Origin: Dendrophyllia cribrosa
Taxonomy: Eukaryota > Cnidaria > Anthozoa > Scleractinia > Dendrophylliidae
Direction of reading: 5' to 3'
NCBI GenBank assembly: GCA_024195265.1
Contig: JAJLRJ010000007.1
Location: forward strand, 11,304,828 to 11,368,827
DNA length: 64,000 nt
Made by a program: the position numbers and the translations under genes. Each line of letters begins with the position of its first letter. Within the stretch, counting starts at the first letter, position 1. Below the pieces are notes generated by a model that saw nothing but the letters and a program-made list of their open reading frames with translations, was not told the DNA's origin and did not search any database. Positions 21,601 through 33,269 of this stretch are shown here, piece by piece.

Positions 21601-24600
21601 TTTGACATGGGTGGAGGCGGAGGTGGAAACGCCGCTCTCTTTTCTGTGTTACCTCTAGCTGGCGGTGGAGGGGGTGGTCCTAGCCCTCCTGGCTGTGGAG
21701 GAGGTGGCAAAGGAGCTGATCCCCTTGGTCCACTACTTGATCTCTGTTTATTCATTGGAGGTGGTGGCGGGGGAGCTTGTGATGGTGGTCTTGATGATGG
21801 TGGTGGAGGGGCTCTACTAGGGGGTGGCGGTGGTGGGCCTCCTCTTGAGGGAGGAGGGGGTGGAGGTCCTCCCCTTGGGGGAGGGGGCTGTGGGGGAGGC
21901 GGCTGTGGGGGAGGCATGCTTGGGGCATTTCTTGAAGGTGGTGGTGGTGCAGGTGATCTTAGGGCTGAAGACTGGGATGGGGGTGGAGGTGGTGGTGCAT
22001 TTCCTCTTCCTGGCGGAGGAGGCGGGGGACCTTGTCTCATGGACGGTGGTCCTCTAGGTGGACCACCAGGTGGACCTCTAGGTGGACCACCAGGTGGACC
22101 ACCAGGTGGACCTCTAGGTGGACCACCAGGTGGACCATTAGGTGGACCTCTAGGTGGACCACCAGGTGGACCACTGGGTGGTGGAGCCGGTAGTGGTCTG
22201 GATCCTGACCCAGGGGGTGGAGGAAGAGGCCTGGTGTTCTCAGAAGAGGGCTTGCTTGACAATGAAGGTGGTGGAGGAGCATTCCCTGGTGCTCTGCCTG
22301 GCGGCGCAGGAAGTGGCCTTGAATTACCAGTGGGAGTAGGAGGTAGTGAGGTACCAGAAGTGTTTGGTGAAGGTGGTTTGAATCCTGGAGGTCTCATGGC
22401 TGGTCCTTTGGCTCCTACAAATGAAAGTCAAGTCAGGTCAGTAGGCAGATATAAGGTCCTACCTTTTGCTCCCAAAAGTGCCCGAAAAAAAAAAACCAAA
22501 CTTTCATTTTGTAAAATATGGAAATACAAATAGTACCATTGAATGGTACTCGTGAAGAACATTCATCTCAATGACCACACTGTAGGATTTCATTTACAGA
22601 CTTAAAAGTTAGAACCACATTACAGGTGGATGCTCTTACACACGGCGAGACCAGACACATGTAAATAGTACAGCCAAAGTAAACAGGGACATACAAACAG
22701 GAATAGACATTACAAGCATTATTTCAATTCTGCATAATAGACCCTGAGAAGCATCAAGCACAAGAGCAATTGATACTTTTCTGAGCATAATTTAGAACAA
22801 TCAGCAAGGACGACCTGAGAATGAGCAAACATTTGACGAAAGGAGATGGGAAGTGTTTAAAAGTGATAAGGACAATAATACTTCTGATTTCACTTAATTT
22901 GCCATGGTCGATTTGCATGTTTTGTGCACTAAAAGTTCATTTAAAAGAAAAATAATGCTTTATTATAAAGAAATGTGAGAATTTTAAATTAAATGTAAAA
23001 TACTGTCAGTAATAAAGTAGATAAATTTTTCTATTACTTTGTTTATGAAATCAAAGTACACAGAACTTGATGTAACACTGTTTTAATTTCAAATTTATTT
23101 ACCTCCTGTTCCAGGCCTGCCTCTTTCCCCAGCTGATTTAAGTTTTGGCATTCCTCCAGCAAACAGACCACCAAGTCCCATAGGACCGCCGCCACCGCCA
23201 CTGCCGCCGCCGCCACCACCGCCGCCGCCACCTGGACTTGGTTTATCTGGAAGAAAAAGAAACAGTTTATGAATGTTAAAGGTTCACCCAGTTAAAATTC
23301 TCTACAAAATTTTGTCTGTTAGCTTTCTTTATTCAGTCTTTGTGGTGTGCAAACGCCTAGCACATCGTTTTTTTTTTTAATCTAAAGTTGTTGCGTGGTT
23401 TAACCCTCAGACATAAAGGGGGTGGAAGCCACCTTCCCTTAAGGTTTTTCTCGGATTTTTTCAAGAGCATTTATTGTTGGCACATGCCGTCTTCAGTAGC
23501 TGTTCATTTATCCTTTTGACACATTTTGGTAAAGTTTGGCAACAACCAGTTGCTATGGTAACAAGATGTGACATCATAAGTAGCATGAGGTCAAGCTATT
23601 TTTGAATAAAAATGCATGTTTTCACCTTTGTTCAGTGAAAAAACATAAAATGCTACCAAAAGCAGCAAAATGTTTAATTGTATCATATTTTGCAACTCTA
23701 GCAAAAAATATTTGCAATTTCCGCATTTCCCTGATAAAGTTGAATTTTTAGTTTCATCCAAGATGGCCACCACATTGTCACCATTTTGGATGATGTCACT
23801 GACCCCCAGCAGTGCTACAACCCATAATATTCACCTTATTTTGTAGAGCACATCACAGGCTATCTGTTAGACGTAAAATATTTTCGAAATATTGTAACAC
23901 CGCAAAAACCCAAGGGGGGCAACAACCCCCCTCCCTCTTGTACCATGGTGGGGGTATAAGTTTGCATGTACGTCGAAGGTTAAGGTGATTCATCAAAAAT
24001 AAAAGTTGATGAACAATTTTTTTCAAACTTTCCCTGATTTTTCCCTACCAAACATTGTATTGAAAAATGCAATAAAAAACATACCGGTAGGTCACTATGC
24101 TCACAAAAGAGATGTGAAGGACTAAATTTACCCTATTAATCCATGTAGTACTGCCTATTGTGCACACAATTATTTGATCAGTTCATGTTACTTTATGCGC
24201 TAGTTTGAAGCATAGCTAAAATACAATGCTTGAAAAACTGTGATAGATATAATTCATCGACCATAAGGAACAATTTGATACACGATTCACAGCAGAGGCA
24301 AATAGCCTCACACGGCACTGACTCAAAGTGCTCTTTGCCTACATATTCTCAAGGTCATGATTTTATGGCCACAAGAGATGGATATGTACATGTTTTTAGA
24401 GATAACTATTTTTCCTGATCAATGAAGAATTTTGTTTTAACTCTTTTAACTCAAAGAGGATGCTTTTTAGAGTAACATTTAGTATAAAAAAAAGATAAGT
24501 CACCATACTCGTTCAGGAGAAAACAATCTCTTATTCATTTGGCCAACTTACTCTTAAACAAAATCCTATTGGTTTGGACAGTGCACACGCTAATGATGCC

Positions 24601-25447
24601 AGAAAATATGCACAGTAGTGATGTGCAATGCAATACTAAGGAATCACCTTAAGACCTGCTCTCAGATTTCCATCATGCCATTTCCTTGGACAAGAAATTT
24701 TGTTACACAATGTCTCTCTTCACCAAAGTGTACAAATGGGTACCCATAAACTGTATGGAAAGCTAACAAAATCCTAGGGGAAAACCTGTGACGGACTAGT
24801 ATCACATCCAGGGGGGAGTTTGTAGCAAAAATCAAAATTTCTTCATGCTAAAGAAACTATCTATTTCCTGCAAAATATCTCATGATTTGTACCCAAGTAG
24901 GTGATAAGGGTCAGTATAAAGAAAATATCTTGCACAAGGGCCCAATACAATGGTTGTCTGAGGTCAGATTTCCAATAATTGACCTCTAGATGTTACAGCG
25001 GTTACCAAAAACATGTGACCCATCACACTTCATTCCACAGGGCCAAAGATTTGTTGGGTGGATGCCAATCAAACCCAAGCTGTAAATTAACATGCTTTTT
25101 CTGGATTTCAAGCAATAACAATAATCGTAGTTGCATATGCTTTGAATCCAGTTATAGTTTCTGCCACCATGATCTTGTCTTGTTTTTTCAACATTCTCAT
25201 AACATGATGTAGTGTCTTGTTGTTCAGATTTACTTACAGAACCTGTAACATTAGATTACTTACTTCCTCCTACAACTGGTCCACTGCGGTCATTTGTTGC
25301 TGTTTTTTTAAGCCTGGCTCCTCCATGAATCTGACTCAGCAGCGCACCCCTGTCCTGTGGTTTCCCAGAGGACTTTGGTGGTGGCCCAGAATTCCTAGCT
25401 GCAGGGGGAGGGGGTGGTCCAGGAGGGGGAGGGGGAGGTGGGGGCAT
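18616..25447 (-). CDS. WIPF: WAS/WASL-interacting protein family (WIP/verprolin)
   Basis: Five coding exons on the minus strand: 25,264-25,447, 23,103-23,246, 21,518-22,414, 20,209-20,310, 18,616-18,743; phases close to 484 aa (human WIPF1 is 503). Starts with a profilin-binding poly-proline stretch, then a WH2 actin-binding motif at about residues 32-58 (DRGALLSQIHGGARLKKTAT, then NDRSGP). Next come a glycine-rich segment and LFAGGMPKL, a long proline-rich centre with PPPPPP and GPPGGPPRGPP repeats, and near the C-terminus the WASP-binding segment (DFESRFQFNTDLPPPEPFVD, then TAKTYPSK). It ends PPPPPPPPRR. The family binds actin and N-WASP to stabilise WASP and control Arp2/3-driven actin assembly. 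The paralogue cannot be assigned. A 5' non-coding exon joins at 25,448-25,497. Confidence 0.9.
19624..19744. mobile_element. Hairpin MITE (121 bp)
   Basis: TGTGTCTGTTCAGTTATAGA...GACGTCAAAATG on the left is inverted as CATTTTGACGTC...TTATAACTGAACAGACACA on the right. Arms about 45 bp. In WIP intron 4. Confidence 0.7.
19797..20085 (+). mobile_element. LINE 3'-end fragment
   Basis: Plus-strand translation reads DAWNKLPKEIAKAENLNIFK then NKLRRYLFL and a stop, the C-terminal signature of L2/CR1-like LINE reverse transcriptase proteins. It is followed by a short 3' UTR ending in TTGTTATTATTATCATT. Confidence 0.6.
20600..20770 (+). mobile_element. LINE 3'-end fragment
   Basis: Translates as TGRTFIHTAVHVWNSLPNNV...VASFKSRVHKYLMSCV and a stop, another typical LINE C-terminus, from a different family than the 19.8-kb copy. 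Severely 5'-truncated. In WIP intron 3. Confidence 0.6.
21345..21490 (-). mobile_element. tRNA-derived SINE
   Basis: The minus strand carries an A-box-like GCTCAGTAGTTAGAGCAT and a B-box-like GGTTCAATTCC with tRNA-like spacing, followed by GGGGACTCGGAATGTTTCC. The region after the head (CTAGCTTGCCATGAGTCTCC on the minus strand) matches the fragment at 38.8 kb. Confidence 0.6.
22053..22192 (-). repeat. Coding minisatellite (Gly/Pro) inside the WIP gene
   Basis: Units of 12 bp alternating GGTGGACCACCA and GGTGGACCTCTA (+ strand) repeat about a dozen times in frame, giving GPPGGPPRGPP on the coding strand. Unit length is a multiple of three, so expansion or contraction preserves the frame. Confidence 0.85.
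22455..22625 (+). repeat. Interspersed repeat, ACTCCCA-family copy
   Basis: Words GCTCCCAAAAGTGCC, AAATAGTACCATTGAATGGT and CTTAAAAGTTAGAACCACAT place it in the same family as the 3.0-, 14.2- and 17.3-kb copies. In WIP intron 2. Confidence 0.55.
23984..24648. mobile_element. TTAA-target element (665 bp)
   Basis: Ends GGTGATTC and GAATCACC lie directly inside TTAA on both sides (23,980-23,983; 24,649-24,652). A related left-end fragment (AAAGGTGATTCCTCAGAAAT) occurs at about 20,385. No coding capacity. Confidence 0.7.
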
Positions 25448-25497
25448 TTTTTGTCTCTTGATTAATTTTCTCCCCCTTCAATAGTTGTTTGTGTCAC
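25448..25497 (-). other. 5' UTR part of WIP coding exon 1
   Basis: A minus-strand acceptor (tttttCAG) at 25,498-25,504 precedes GTGACACAAACAACTATTGA, followed by an A-rich leader ending AAAAAATG at the start codon. An upstream non-coding exon is therefore expected. Confidence 0.6.
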
Positions 25498-26178
25498 CTG
25501 AAAAACAGAATGTATAATAACTGAATGCAGAAGATAATATTACAGCACCTTTCAATAACACGCAAACTCTAAAGTTGAAAACTCAACAGACAGTTCTGTT
25601 TTTCACTGCCGTTAATATCATATGTCACAGACTGGGGCTTTGTGATTGCATAATGTTCAGTGACATCCAATCACCCATGTGGTGTGTCAAAATTATTATT
25701 GAAGCCATTAAAAACCAATTAGTGATTATGAGATTAAGAATATCTGTGACAGATATTGGAAATTCCTAAATATGTAGTTTGCATGCAATGTACTGTATGA
25801 ATATAAGAATTTTGTATCAAATTTCTGAGTTAGTTGAGAGTGATTGTGAGCCTGAGGACTTGTTGTGAACCTAAGTGACTGCACCAATAAACCCAATTCA
25901 GAGATTTGTGTGGATCAAAGCCTTGTAATTTGTGAGTATATTTAGTCCTCAATTTTCTTGGCAGTGAGTTCATGGGGGAAGGCTGCTATTGGAGGCTAGC
26001 ATTCCTCCACACGTGGTGGACCTTTCAGGAAACAAGAATTTTAACTGAGCAACCTAACAGTCTGATAAGTTAAAAAAAAAGATGCAAATGTGACAGGTCA
26101 ACATGACCAAAAGAGCAAGCTTTTGTCTGGTCAAGTCCCAGTTTGACCAGACAAATGTTGTACAGAAACAGTACTTAA

Positions 26179-27162
26179 CCCATTCACACCTGAGGATTTT
26201 TACGTTTTTGAGTGATTTTCTGCATACACACGCCCCATAGGATTTCGTGACTGCATATTTGGAGTTACCATTGAAAGTGCTGCTGTTCTAAAACACTGAA
26301 GGCTCGAGTTTACTGGAAACGTCATTGTGACGATCTCATTTTGCTTGCTTGATTTGCAATAAAGGGTCCAATATGAATTATCTACGATTTTTGGTAAGTT
26401 CACAGCCATTTTTCATCTTTAGTAGAGGTAGTTCAGAGTCCACTTCTCAATGAAGCGAGTTAGTTGTTGTACTTCGTTTGCGAATTTGGCTCGTTGCTCG
26501 TTGAACTGGAAAAATGGCCGCCTGGAAACGAAGCAGCTTTGGGACTCGACTCTGGATGAATTTCTCGACCTACTGCGGCATATTTTGGAAGTTGCGACCA
26601 CAGGAGAACACAACAAGCGCGAAATTTCGGCGGTGGGTCGGAGTGGCTGTGGACTTAGTATAAATATGAAATGTGTGCGGAAAGAAACGAACGCTGTCAA
26701 AATTCTTGGCCATTTCCCAGCATGCAGTGCGGTGGTGATATTGAAAATTGAGGCAAGGTCAGTATGCATTAGAACGAGAGGCTAGAGCTCGGCCCGAGCA
26801 ACGAATAAGAGCAAAAAAATTCACTGCTAAGCTAGGACTATGACTGAATTTTGCTGTGAATGTTGATTTTTGGGTTTGCCATGATGATTTGAATAAAAAA
26901 AACTAAAGGCAAAAACGTGATTTTTGTTGTTTTTCTATGACGTTAAAAACGGTAATTTTTGTTATTGTCGAAATTCAAACGCTGATATTCTGCAAAAATC
27001 GCTGACTTTTTTGTGTTTATTGGGTATCTCAATTTGAAAGACTTTCTAGTCAATGCTCACAACTGCTAGTTAAGGCAATGTTCGCACGATTGAGAAAGTT
27101 ACAATTTTTTAAAGCAGTGGAGTCTTGTACGGGCGGTTACGGGCGGTTCAGGTGTCAATGGG
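26179..27162. mobile_element. TTAA-target element (984 bp), CCCATTCACACC ends
   Basis: Inverted ends CCCATTCACACCTGA / TCAGGTGTCAATGGG lie inside TTAA at 26,175-26,178 and 27,163-27,166. CCC termini plus TTAA resemble piggyBac-type elements. An internal ~110-codon stretch (26,419-26,785) is open on both strands without recognisable motifs. Confidence 0.75.
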
Positions 27163-27166
27163 TTAA

Positions 27167-27885
27167 GGTTACCGTGTACCTTCAGATCGAAAATTTATTG
27201 AAATTTTTTTTTTGGCATCAAAATAAAGTTTACAGAATGAACTTTCATCCAAAAAAAATTATCGAAAAATAGCGAAAATTGACGGAGAAATGATGGTTTA
27301 ACTTTTGTGGACGGAGTTTGTTTATGAAGCGATATGTTTTTCTAAGCGCTGTTTTCTCAAAGTTAATTTTTCGCTTGTAGGGGACACTTTAAAGAGCTAC
27401 AACTCAAAGGGAATTTGTTTGATTTTCCTCAAATTTGGACAGAAGCTAGGCTAACAAATAATCAACAAAAACGTGTCGGCGAATTTCTTATTTCCGAAAA
27501 CTTTTTCGTCAAGAGCCATTTCCGTGCGATCACTCCAATTTTTTTTCTCCCTTTTTCAAAAATATTCTGTAACTTTTCACTGAAATTGAATATGGGAAAT
27601 CGCCGACACATTTTTTTAGCGCTTCATGTCCGGAAACCAGAGAACAAATCAAATTAGCAAAATACAATAATCGCTTTGAGTTATAGCGTTTTAAAGCTGA
27701 TTCAGACGTTCGCATTTAGACGTCGTAAAAAAATCAACAATTCATTTTATTACCAAATGGTTTCCGTATTTAGATAGCCAGCTCTATAAGCTTTAATTTG
27801 ATATCTGGGTTTAGGTATATTAAGTGTAATCTTAAGACGCTAGAGCTGTTATACTGGAGACAACCCCCGAAGGTACATGGTAACC
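27167..27885. mobile_element. TTAA-target element (719 bp) abutting its neighbour
   Basis: Inverted ends GGTTACCGTGTACCTTC / GAAGGTACATGGTAACC, flanked by TTAA at 27,163-27,166 (shared with the preceding element) and 27,886-27,889. In the 5'-UTR intron of WIP. Confidence 0.8.
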
Positions 27886-29503
27886 TTAAGTATTGTGGTT
27901 TCTGGCTGATCCCTACTGGTCTACTAATAGGAGAAGCTAATTAAAAGTCATCGGTGGAGGAAAATCCTCAAATCTGCTGCACAGTGTATGTCTGCCACAC
28001 AATCTGCCTTGAAGATGTCAAACGCACTTCTATCTGCAACTTTTTAGAAGGCTTGTTTTTTTTTTGGTGGTGAATTAAGAAAACCCATCATTATTTAAGA
28101 ACAGTGACATTGAATCAACAATGAGGGAGGCCTTCTGTAGGATTCAACTTAAGGATAGAGCCAGTAAACAGTAATTAAAGTGTAAGGTTACTTTATGTCA
28201 CTAAAAGTTAACATTTCTAAGGAAATGTTCAAGTGTTTGCTTGATATGCAAGGCAATACTGTCGCCAACATGTTTGTACACAGTAATTGAAACAATGCCA
28301 GAATAAAACCTCAATTTGTTGTAAACTTGAGAACTATAATGACACAGTATGAACTTAGGAAAAAATAAATAAATGCAACTAATTTGAAATAATAGTGGAA
28401 AAGTGCTTGCAGTAATGAATGCACCACCAACAATAAAGTTAAGCTAAATATTAAATTTGTAACTAATATGTTGTAATTAGTCATGTTAAATAATGAAGCT
28501 GACTTCCTTATTAGACAATCTAATAGTTTCACTATGAAATACAAACAGGATCTGACAAGGCATTTTAAATTCTAACTTGGTATAAGGTGACAATAAACAA
28601 CTTTATCGGTACGATCATAAAATCATACATAAGTTACAATACTGAAACTGTTACCAAAATATAAAGCATACCATGAACTACAGCTAGTTTAATTTGGTGA
28701 GCTAAGTTCTTTAAATATACGTGGAAAGACTTAAGACGGAAACACACAGGAAAGAAAGCTAAAAGAAAGCTTCTTTCTTTGAAGATGCGATCCATTGCCA
28801 CGGACACTTTTAAAGCAATATTTCGTGATTCGTACATATATTACTTCCGCTAATATAAATGATCGGAGGTTTCGCTCTCCTTTGAAAACACTGTTTATTG
28901 GCACTTCAAATTATACCTCCCCTTAAAGATATACGAGTATAATGACGGTAAAGCTTGAAGTTTTCGTGCTGAATCTAAAGCTTCAATGCAAAGCAAAGGA
29001 CTGAATAAACATTGAACATGAAATGGTCAGATTTTCAGTCCCTCGCTATTTCCTTAATAGGTATGGCACGGTTTGCAACACAATCAAGCTCTGACGAGTA
29101 ACTTTTTGAAGTAAATTGTTCCTTTAATAATTCCCGGGATGGATATCAGGGACAGATAATACGGCAAAAGAAACGAGCTAATAAGTGGAACCATCCCGTA
29201 AGCTAAAGCGATGGTTCAAGACAGGGAATAAGTCTATCGAACGCTAGGACGTGTGCAACGTATCACTGCAATAAACTGACAACATTTTTTAACAAGTTAC
29301 AATGCGGAAAACTACCACAAGAGCACATTCAAGAATTCATGAGCTCAAAAATTGAACCACTAACAATAAACTCGAAATTTTAAGCGATTACTATGGCTAT
29401 CAACCCTGAAATAGTACAAGAACTCCTAAAATGGTGCTATCTGAAATACCCGAGTTAGGTTGGTTTCGCGCCTAAGAAGACCTAGTTATCATGCAATTCT
29501 TAC

Positions 29504-29620
29504 CTTAACAGTCAACCTCTACACTCTAGAGGTACCATATTCTCCTACAGTATACGTAAATTGCTGTAAGGAAATCCAAGATCTCCGAGAGCTCCCAAAA
29601 TTCTGAACGGTTGCCGGTTA
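29504..29620 (-). other. Putative non-coding first exon and promoter of WIP
   Basis: A consensus minus-strand donor (GTTAAG/gtaaga at 29,504) suits splicing to the acceptor at 25,498. Just upstream lies a CpG-rich patch (29,715-29,755, CGCGCCGCGCGGCTCG). The transcription start is inferred, not seen. Confidence 0.4.
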
Positions 29621-30827
29621 ACCAAAATGGCCGTAGAAATAGTGGTACAGCGAGGTTCATGTCGTCACCACCCCTGATTATGACGTATTTCCTCACATCC
29701 AGTCCCACGCTGCGACAAGCCGCGCCGCGCGGCTCGAAGAAAATAACGCGCGTGTATTCATGGTCTTCAATACTTCCTTTTTGTTGTTTTTAAAAAAAAG
29801 GCTATTTTTTTACCGTTAAATCGTTTTTTTGGGAGCAACATGGCCAAATGTCAATAAACATTGCTACAAAAGCAATTTGCTACACTCGCGCTACAGTATG
29901 AACTAGATTCCATCTTGAAAAGTGTAATATTTAGGTTTAGCGCATGCGCAGAAGCCAAAAAACTTTTTTTTTGGCGAAACCTTTCCGATTATTTTTTTGC
30001 TTCTTTTACTTTCCATTTCTCTCCCCTTTTCTTCTCTTCCTATCTTCTACTCTCTATTACCTTTCTATCGGCCGGTAAAATTATGTTTGGCATAAGCGTT
30101 AAAAACGCTGGAAATGAAACATTGTTCAATTGCAGGGGTATTGACCTAATTTACCACCTAATTTTGCACCAGTATTTGAACATGTTTTCTTTGAATGGCT
30201 CTGCTAGAATTTGGTCCATATTCAAAGTGGAGGCACGTGTGCATGGATCTATCCCCGCTTTATCAGTTGAGCATCAAAATTATCTGGCAACGTACAAATT
30301 GATGACGTCACAAGTGGTGCAATGTCTGCTGCTCCAAATGTCGACAAAAGTCGACTTTGGCAGCGAAAGGGTTAAAGTTATGGCAGCACGGTCTTAAACA
30401 ATGTTCATAGCTTCTCTTTTCTAAATTCAAATGTAATGATTGGGGATTTTAAACTGTTACAGTCAAAATACTCAGCGCGTTCCGCTTATTATTTGGGAAT
30501 GACTTTCATTAATCGAGAACAGATTGCATTATTGAAATCAAAATACATATAAAATTCAGGTTCGAAATAACGAATGCTGATTGGTTTGTTATTGACATCA
30601 AGCGAATGTTCACGTGCAAAGCAGGCATCAGTTTGCGGCTTGACACATCTGACCTATTTCTGTTCGCTCAACAAAAATTCATCACGGAGTATTTTTTTGA
30701 CGTTAAGAAGCTCTGCCTGCATTTAAAACTCCGAAGAAGAATTCTAAAAAGCAAGTGTGCTGGTACTGAAAGAGAAATTTTCACCGAAAGTGAAGAAAAT
30801 TTCTTATAAAGTCTAAGCGACTGAATA

Positions 30828-30975
30828 GAGCGTTTTCACTTGACGTCATAGCCGCCATATTGGTGTTCCCGTACAAAAGAATTTTAATTAACTTCTTTTG
30901 TTAGGAACACCAACATGGCTGCCATGGCCTCATTTGAGTCCCACGGGACTGAAGGTCACGTGAGTGAAAACGCTC
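30828..30975. mobile_element. TA-flanked MITE (148 bp), GAGCGTTTTCACT family
   Basis: GAGCGTTTTCACTTGACGTC on the left and CACGTGAGTGAAAACGCTC on the right, with TA on both sides. The internal words CCATATTGGTGTTCC and GGAACACCAACATGGC are also inverted. A longer relative is at 41,141-42,415. Confidence 0.75.
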
Positions 30976-31034
30976 TATTCCCTGAAACCAAAAGCGGCCA
31001 ACACGTGAGTTGCGTATTTCGCCTATATACTAAC

Positions 31035-31145
31035 GAGAAGTCCAAGGACTACTGCAAAGCTGAATACAACGAGTAAATATATTTCAAACAATATTTCGGC
31101 TATTTACTCGTTGTATTCAGCTTTGCAGTAGTCCTTGGACTTCTC
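31035..31145. repeat. Hairpin-forming inverted repeat, 45-bp arms
   Basis: GAGAAGTCCAAGGACTACTG...CAACGAGTAAATA is repeated in exact inverse orientation after a loop of about 20 nt. Confidence 0.8.
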
Positions 31146-31856
31146 CTTGGACTTCATTTTAGCTGATTAGGTCTCCTCCTGTGAGATCCAACGAAAAACC
31201 AGCAGGATCTTCGTCCACGGTTTTTGCAGTTAAACAAGTTTATTTCGCCTATGAACTTTTGACCCATGCCAGTAAATAAACCAATCAACATTCGTTATTT
31301 CGAATGAGGCTACCGTTGGAAAATTCCAATAATCAATTTAAAACCTGAATTTTATATGTAGTTTGATTTCAATAATGCAATCCGTTTCCGATTAATGAAA
31401 ATCATTCCCAAATGATAAGCGGAACGCGCTGAGTATTTTGACTGTAAAATTCAAATTTGATCCCTCTCAGAATTGTCGCGCCCTCGCGATTGCCGCGCTC
31501 ACGTGATACCCGCGCGGCTCAGTGCCTTGTGACTCGCTCAATTCCGCGTTGGCCGAAAAAAAAAAAAAAAAAGGCGGGACTGGTCTCAGTTCTTTTCCTT
31601 TTTAGCAAGTCCAATCATCAACGGATGTGGATTTCTGTATATCTCACAGAACATGATGAATCTTTTCCAACTTCCGCAAAGTGTTTCAAAATATCGTAAT
31701 TTGGTAACACGTGCCCTACTGAAACAATGTTAACATCCCCACGAGGCTTTTCGGAGCTAATTTACAAATTTCCAGTTACAGCAATAAAAAGCTACCATAA
31801 CTACTCTAGAATTACACAAATAGCAGAAAAGGAATGGAGTCCTGGGGGAGGAGGGG

Positions 31857-31995
31857 TACAGTAAACACCCACATATAAGAGCCTAGTGATTTAAGAACCT
31901 GTAGGCAGAAATTTTGGATTTTAATACCCCAAAATATAAGAACCTGTTTAGCCAATCAAAGCCACGAGGTTCTTATATGAGGAGTCACCCTGAAT
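31857..31995. repeat. Fragment of the CAGTAAAAACCC (mariner/pogo-like) family
   Basis: ACAGTAAACACCCACATATA and GAGGTTCTTATATGAGGAG resemble the ends of the element at 51,222-51,635, but the right terminus is eroded. Confidence 0.5.
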
Positions 31996-32364
31996 AATAA
32001 ACAGTGCTGTAGCCAAAATGTGGGACACTATAAAATACAAATTGGCTATACATTTGGTCCTTGTATAAAAAATATCATTACAGAAATTACAGGCATACAG
32101 TACTGTATAATCTCTCTATAACAAAGAGATTAATAGTAAATTATATCAAGGACCACACCCATGCTTCCTTGATGTTCTGGTCATATAACAATAGCATTTC
32201 CTTCAAAGAAATTTTAAGAACCTATTAACAACCTATTTTGCCTATCTGCATTTTGCAACCTAGACTGGACACCAAAAATCCCTCCCCCCCCCCCCCCCGA
32301 CTCGCTATTTTCCAGAAACTCTGTCTTCATACCACTGATCAATTTCCCGGTAAATGATACCCTA

Positions 32365-32932
32365 TAGGTGGTCAGACACGAGGGGTCATGTAGCAGCGAC
32401 AAAAATTTGTGTAGTACATACTGAAGGACATGTAGCGGGGTGTGTAGCGGGGAGTGTAGCGAGGACATGTAGCGGGGAAAAAAATCATAGCGCTTGCAAA
32501 CCACATGAAAATGTCGTGGGGACATGTCTCAGGGATATGTTGCAGCGACACATCCCCTCGTGTGAACTGATTCTATCATAATTGTGCAACACCAATTTTG
32601 GGGACATTTTGTCCCCGCGACATGTCTCATGGAGTTTAACTTGTTGAACTTCATGGGACACGTCGCGGGGACAAAATGTCCCCAAAATTGGTGTTGCACA
32701 ATTATGATAGTATCAGTTCACACGAGGGGACGTGTCGCTGCAACATGTCCCTGAGACAAGTCCCCGCGACATTTTCATGTGGTGTGCAAGCGCTATGACT
32801 TTTTCCCTACTACATGTCCCCGCTACACTCCCTGCTACATGTCCCTTAGTGTGTACTACACATATTTTTGTTGCTGCTACATGTCGCTGCGACATGTCCC
32901 TGCTACATGACCCCTCGTGTCTGACCACCTTA
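32365..32932. mobile_element. Giant near-perfect palindromic MITE (568 bp)
   Basis: The left arm begins TAGGTGGTCAGACACGAGGG and the right arm ends CCCTCGTGTCTGACCACCTTA. The two ~280-bp arms match with only scattered differences around a centre near 32,645 (GTTTAACTTGTTGAAC). Inside are degenerate repeats of ACATGTAGCGGGG and GACATGTC. Such a single-copy hairpin is a DNA transposon relic or a foldback structure. Confidence 0.8.
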
Positions 32933-32935
32933 TAG

Positions 32936-33088
32936 GCCTTTATCACTCCCCGCCATTTTGTATAAAAACAAAAGATTTACGCCGCTAAGCCTCGCATTGA
33001 AAAAGTTGAAAACGCGGTTAGGCGGGCAAAAACAAAGCATTTTTTTATTCTCCGGGGAGTCAACATGGCCGCCGCGTGATAAAGGCCA
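32936..33088. mobile_element. MITE with GGCCTTTATCAC ends
   Basis: GGCCTTTATCACTCCCCGCC on the left is mirrored by CGGGGAGT...GTGATAAAGGCC on the right. The interior includes GCCATTTTG and CATGGCCGCCG. Confidence 0.6.
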
Positions 33089-33233
33089 ATTCTAGACCAA
33101 AACTCTCCGAGTTTTATACCCTATCCAAGATTAAACTGTGCGAAAATCGTATCCTTCACGGCGGCACATACCCATCTAACTTATATGTAAGAGTCGGTAC
33201 GGGTTTTTTTACGGTGTGTGTGTGTGTGTATAT

Positions 33234-33236
<3 letters not shown>

Positions 33237-33268
<32 letters not shown>
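33237..33268 (+). repeat. Poly-G run (32 nt)
   Basis: Uninterrupted G, preceded by a (GT)n stretch. Its length makes assembly or read error likely. Confidence 0.9.

Positions 33269-33269
<1 letters not shown>

Larger units (their letters stand above)
30460..31444. mobile_element. Tc1/mariner-like non-autonomous element with about 130-bp TIRs
   Basis: Ends CAGTCAAAATACTCAGCGCG / CGCGCTGAGTATTTTGACTG are perfect inverted repeats flanked by TA. The inverted similarity continues about 130 bp (CCGCTTATTATTTGGGAATG left; CATTCCCAAATGATAAGCGG right). The interior holds a smaller TA-flanked MITE (30,828-30,975) and a separate hairpin (31,035-31,145). Confidence 0.75.
32229..33190. repeat. Truncated relative of the 1982-2452 element, interrupted by hairpins
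   Basis: Words shared with the 2-kb element: GACTCGCTATTTTCCAGAAA, GTAAATGATACCCTAT, TACCCTATCCAAGA and GCGGCACATACC in the same order. Two palindromic elements (32,365-32,932 and 32,936-33,088) split it. Confidence 0.6.

Noticed and set aside
21454..22533. 359-codon glycine-rich ORF on the + strand
   Set aside because: It is the antisense of the proline-rich WIP exon 21,518-22,414; glycine codons simply mirror CCN/GGN composition.
26419..26785. Overlapping 111- and 116-codon ORFs on both strands
   Set aside because: Lies inside a TTAA transposon, open on both strands, with no motifs or splice support.
29861..30397. 178-codon ORF on the + strand
   Set aside because: No recognisable domain and low-complexity Phe/Ser/Leu start; no splice or promoter context.
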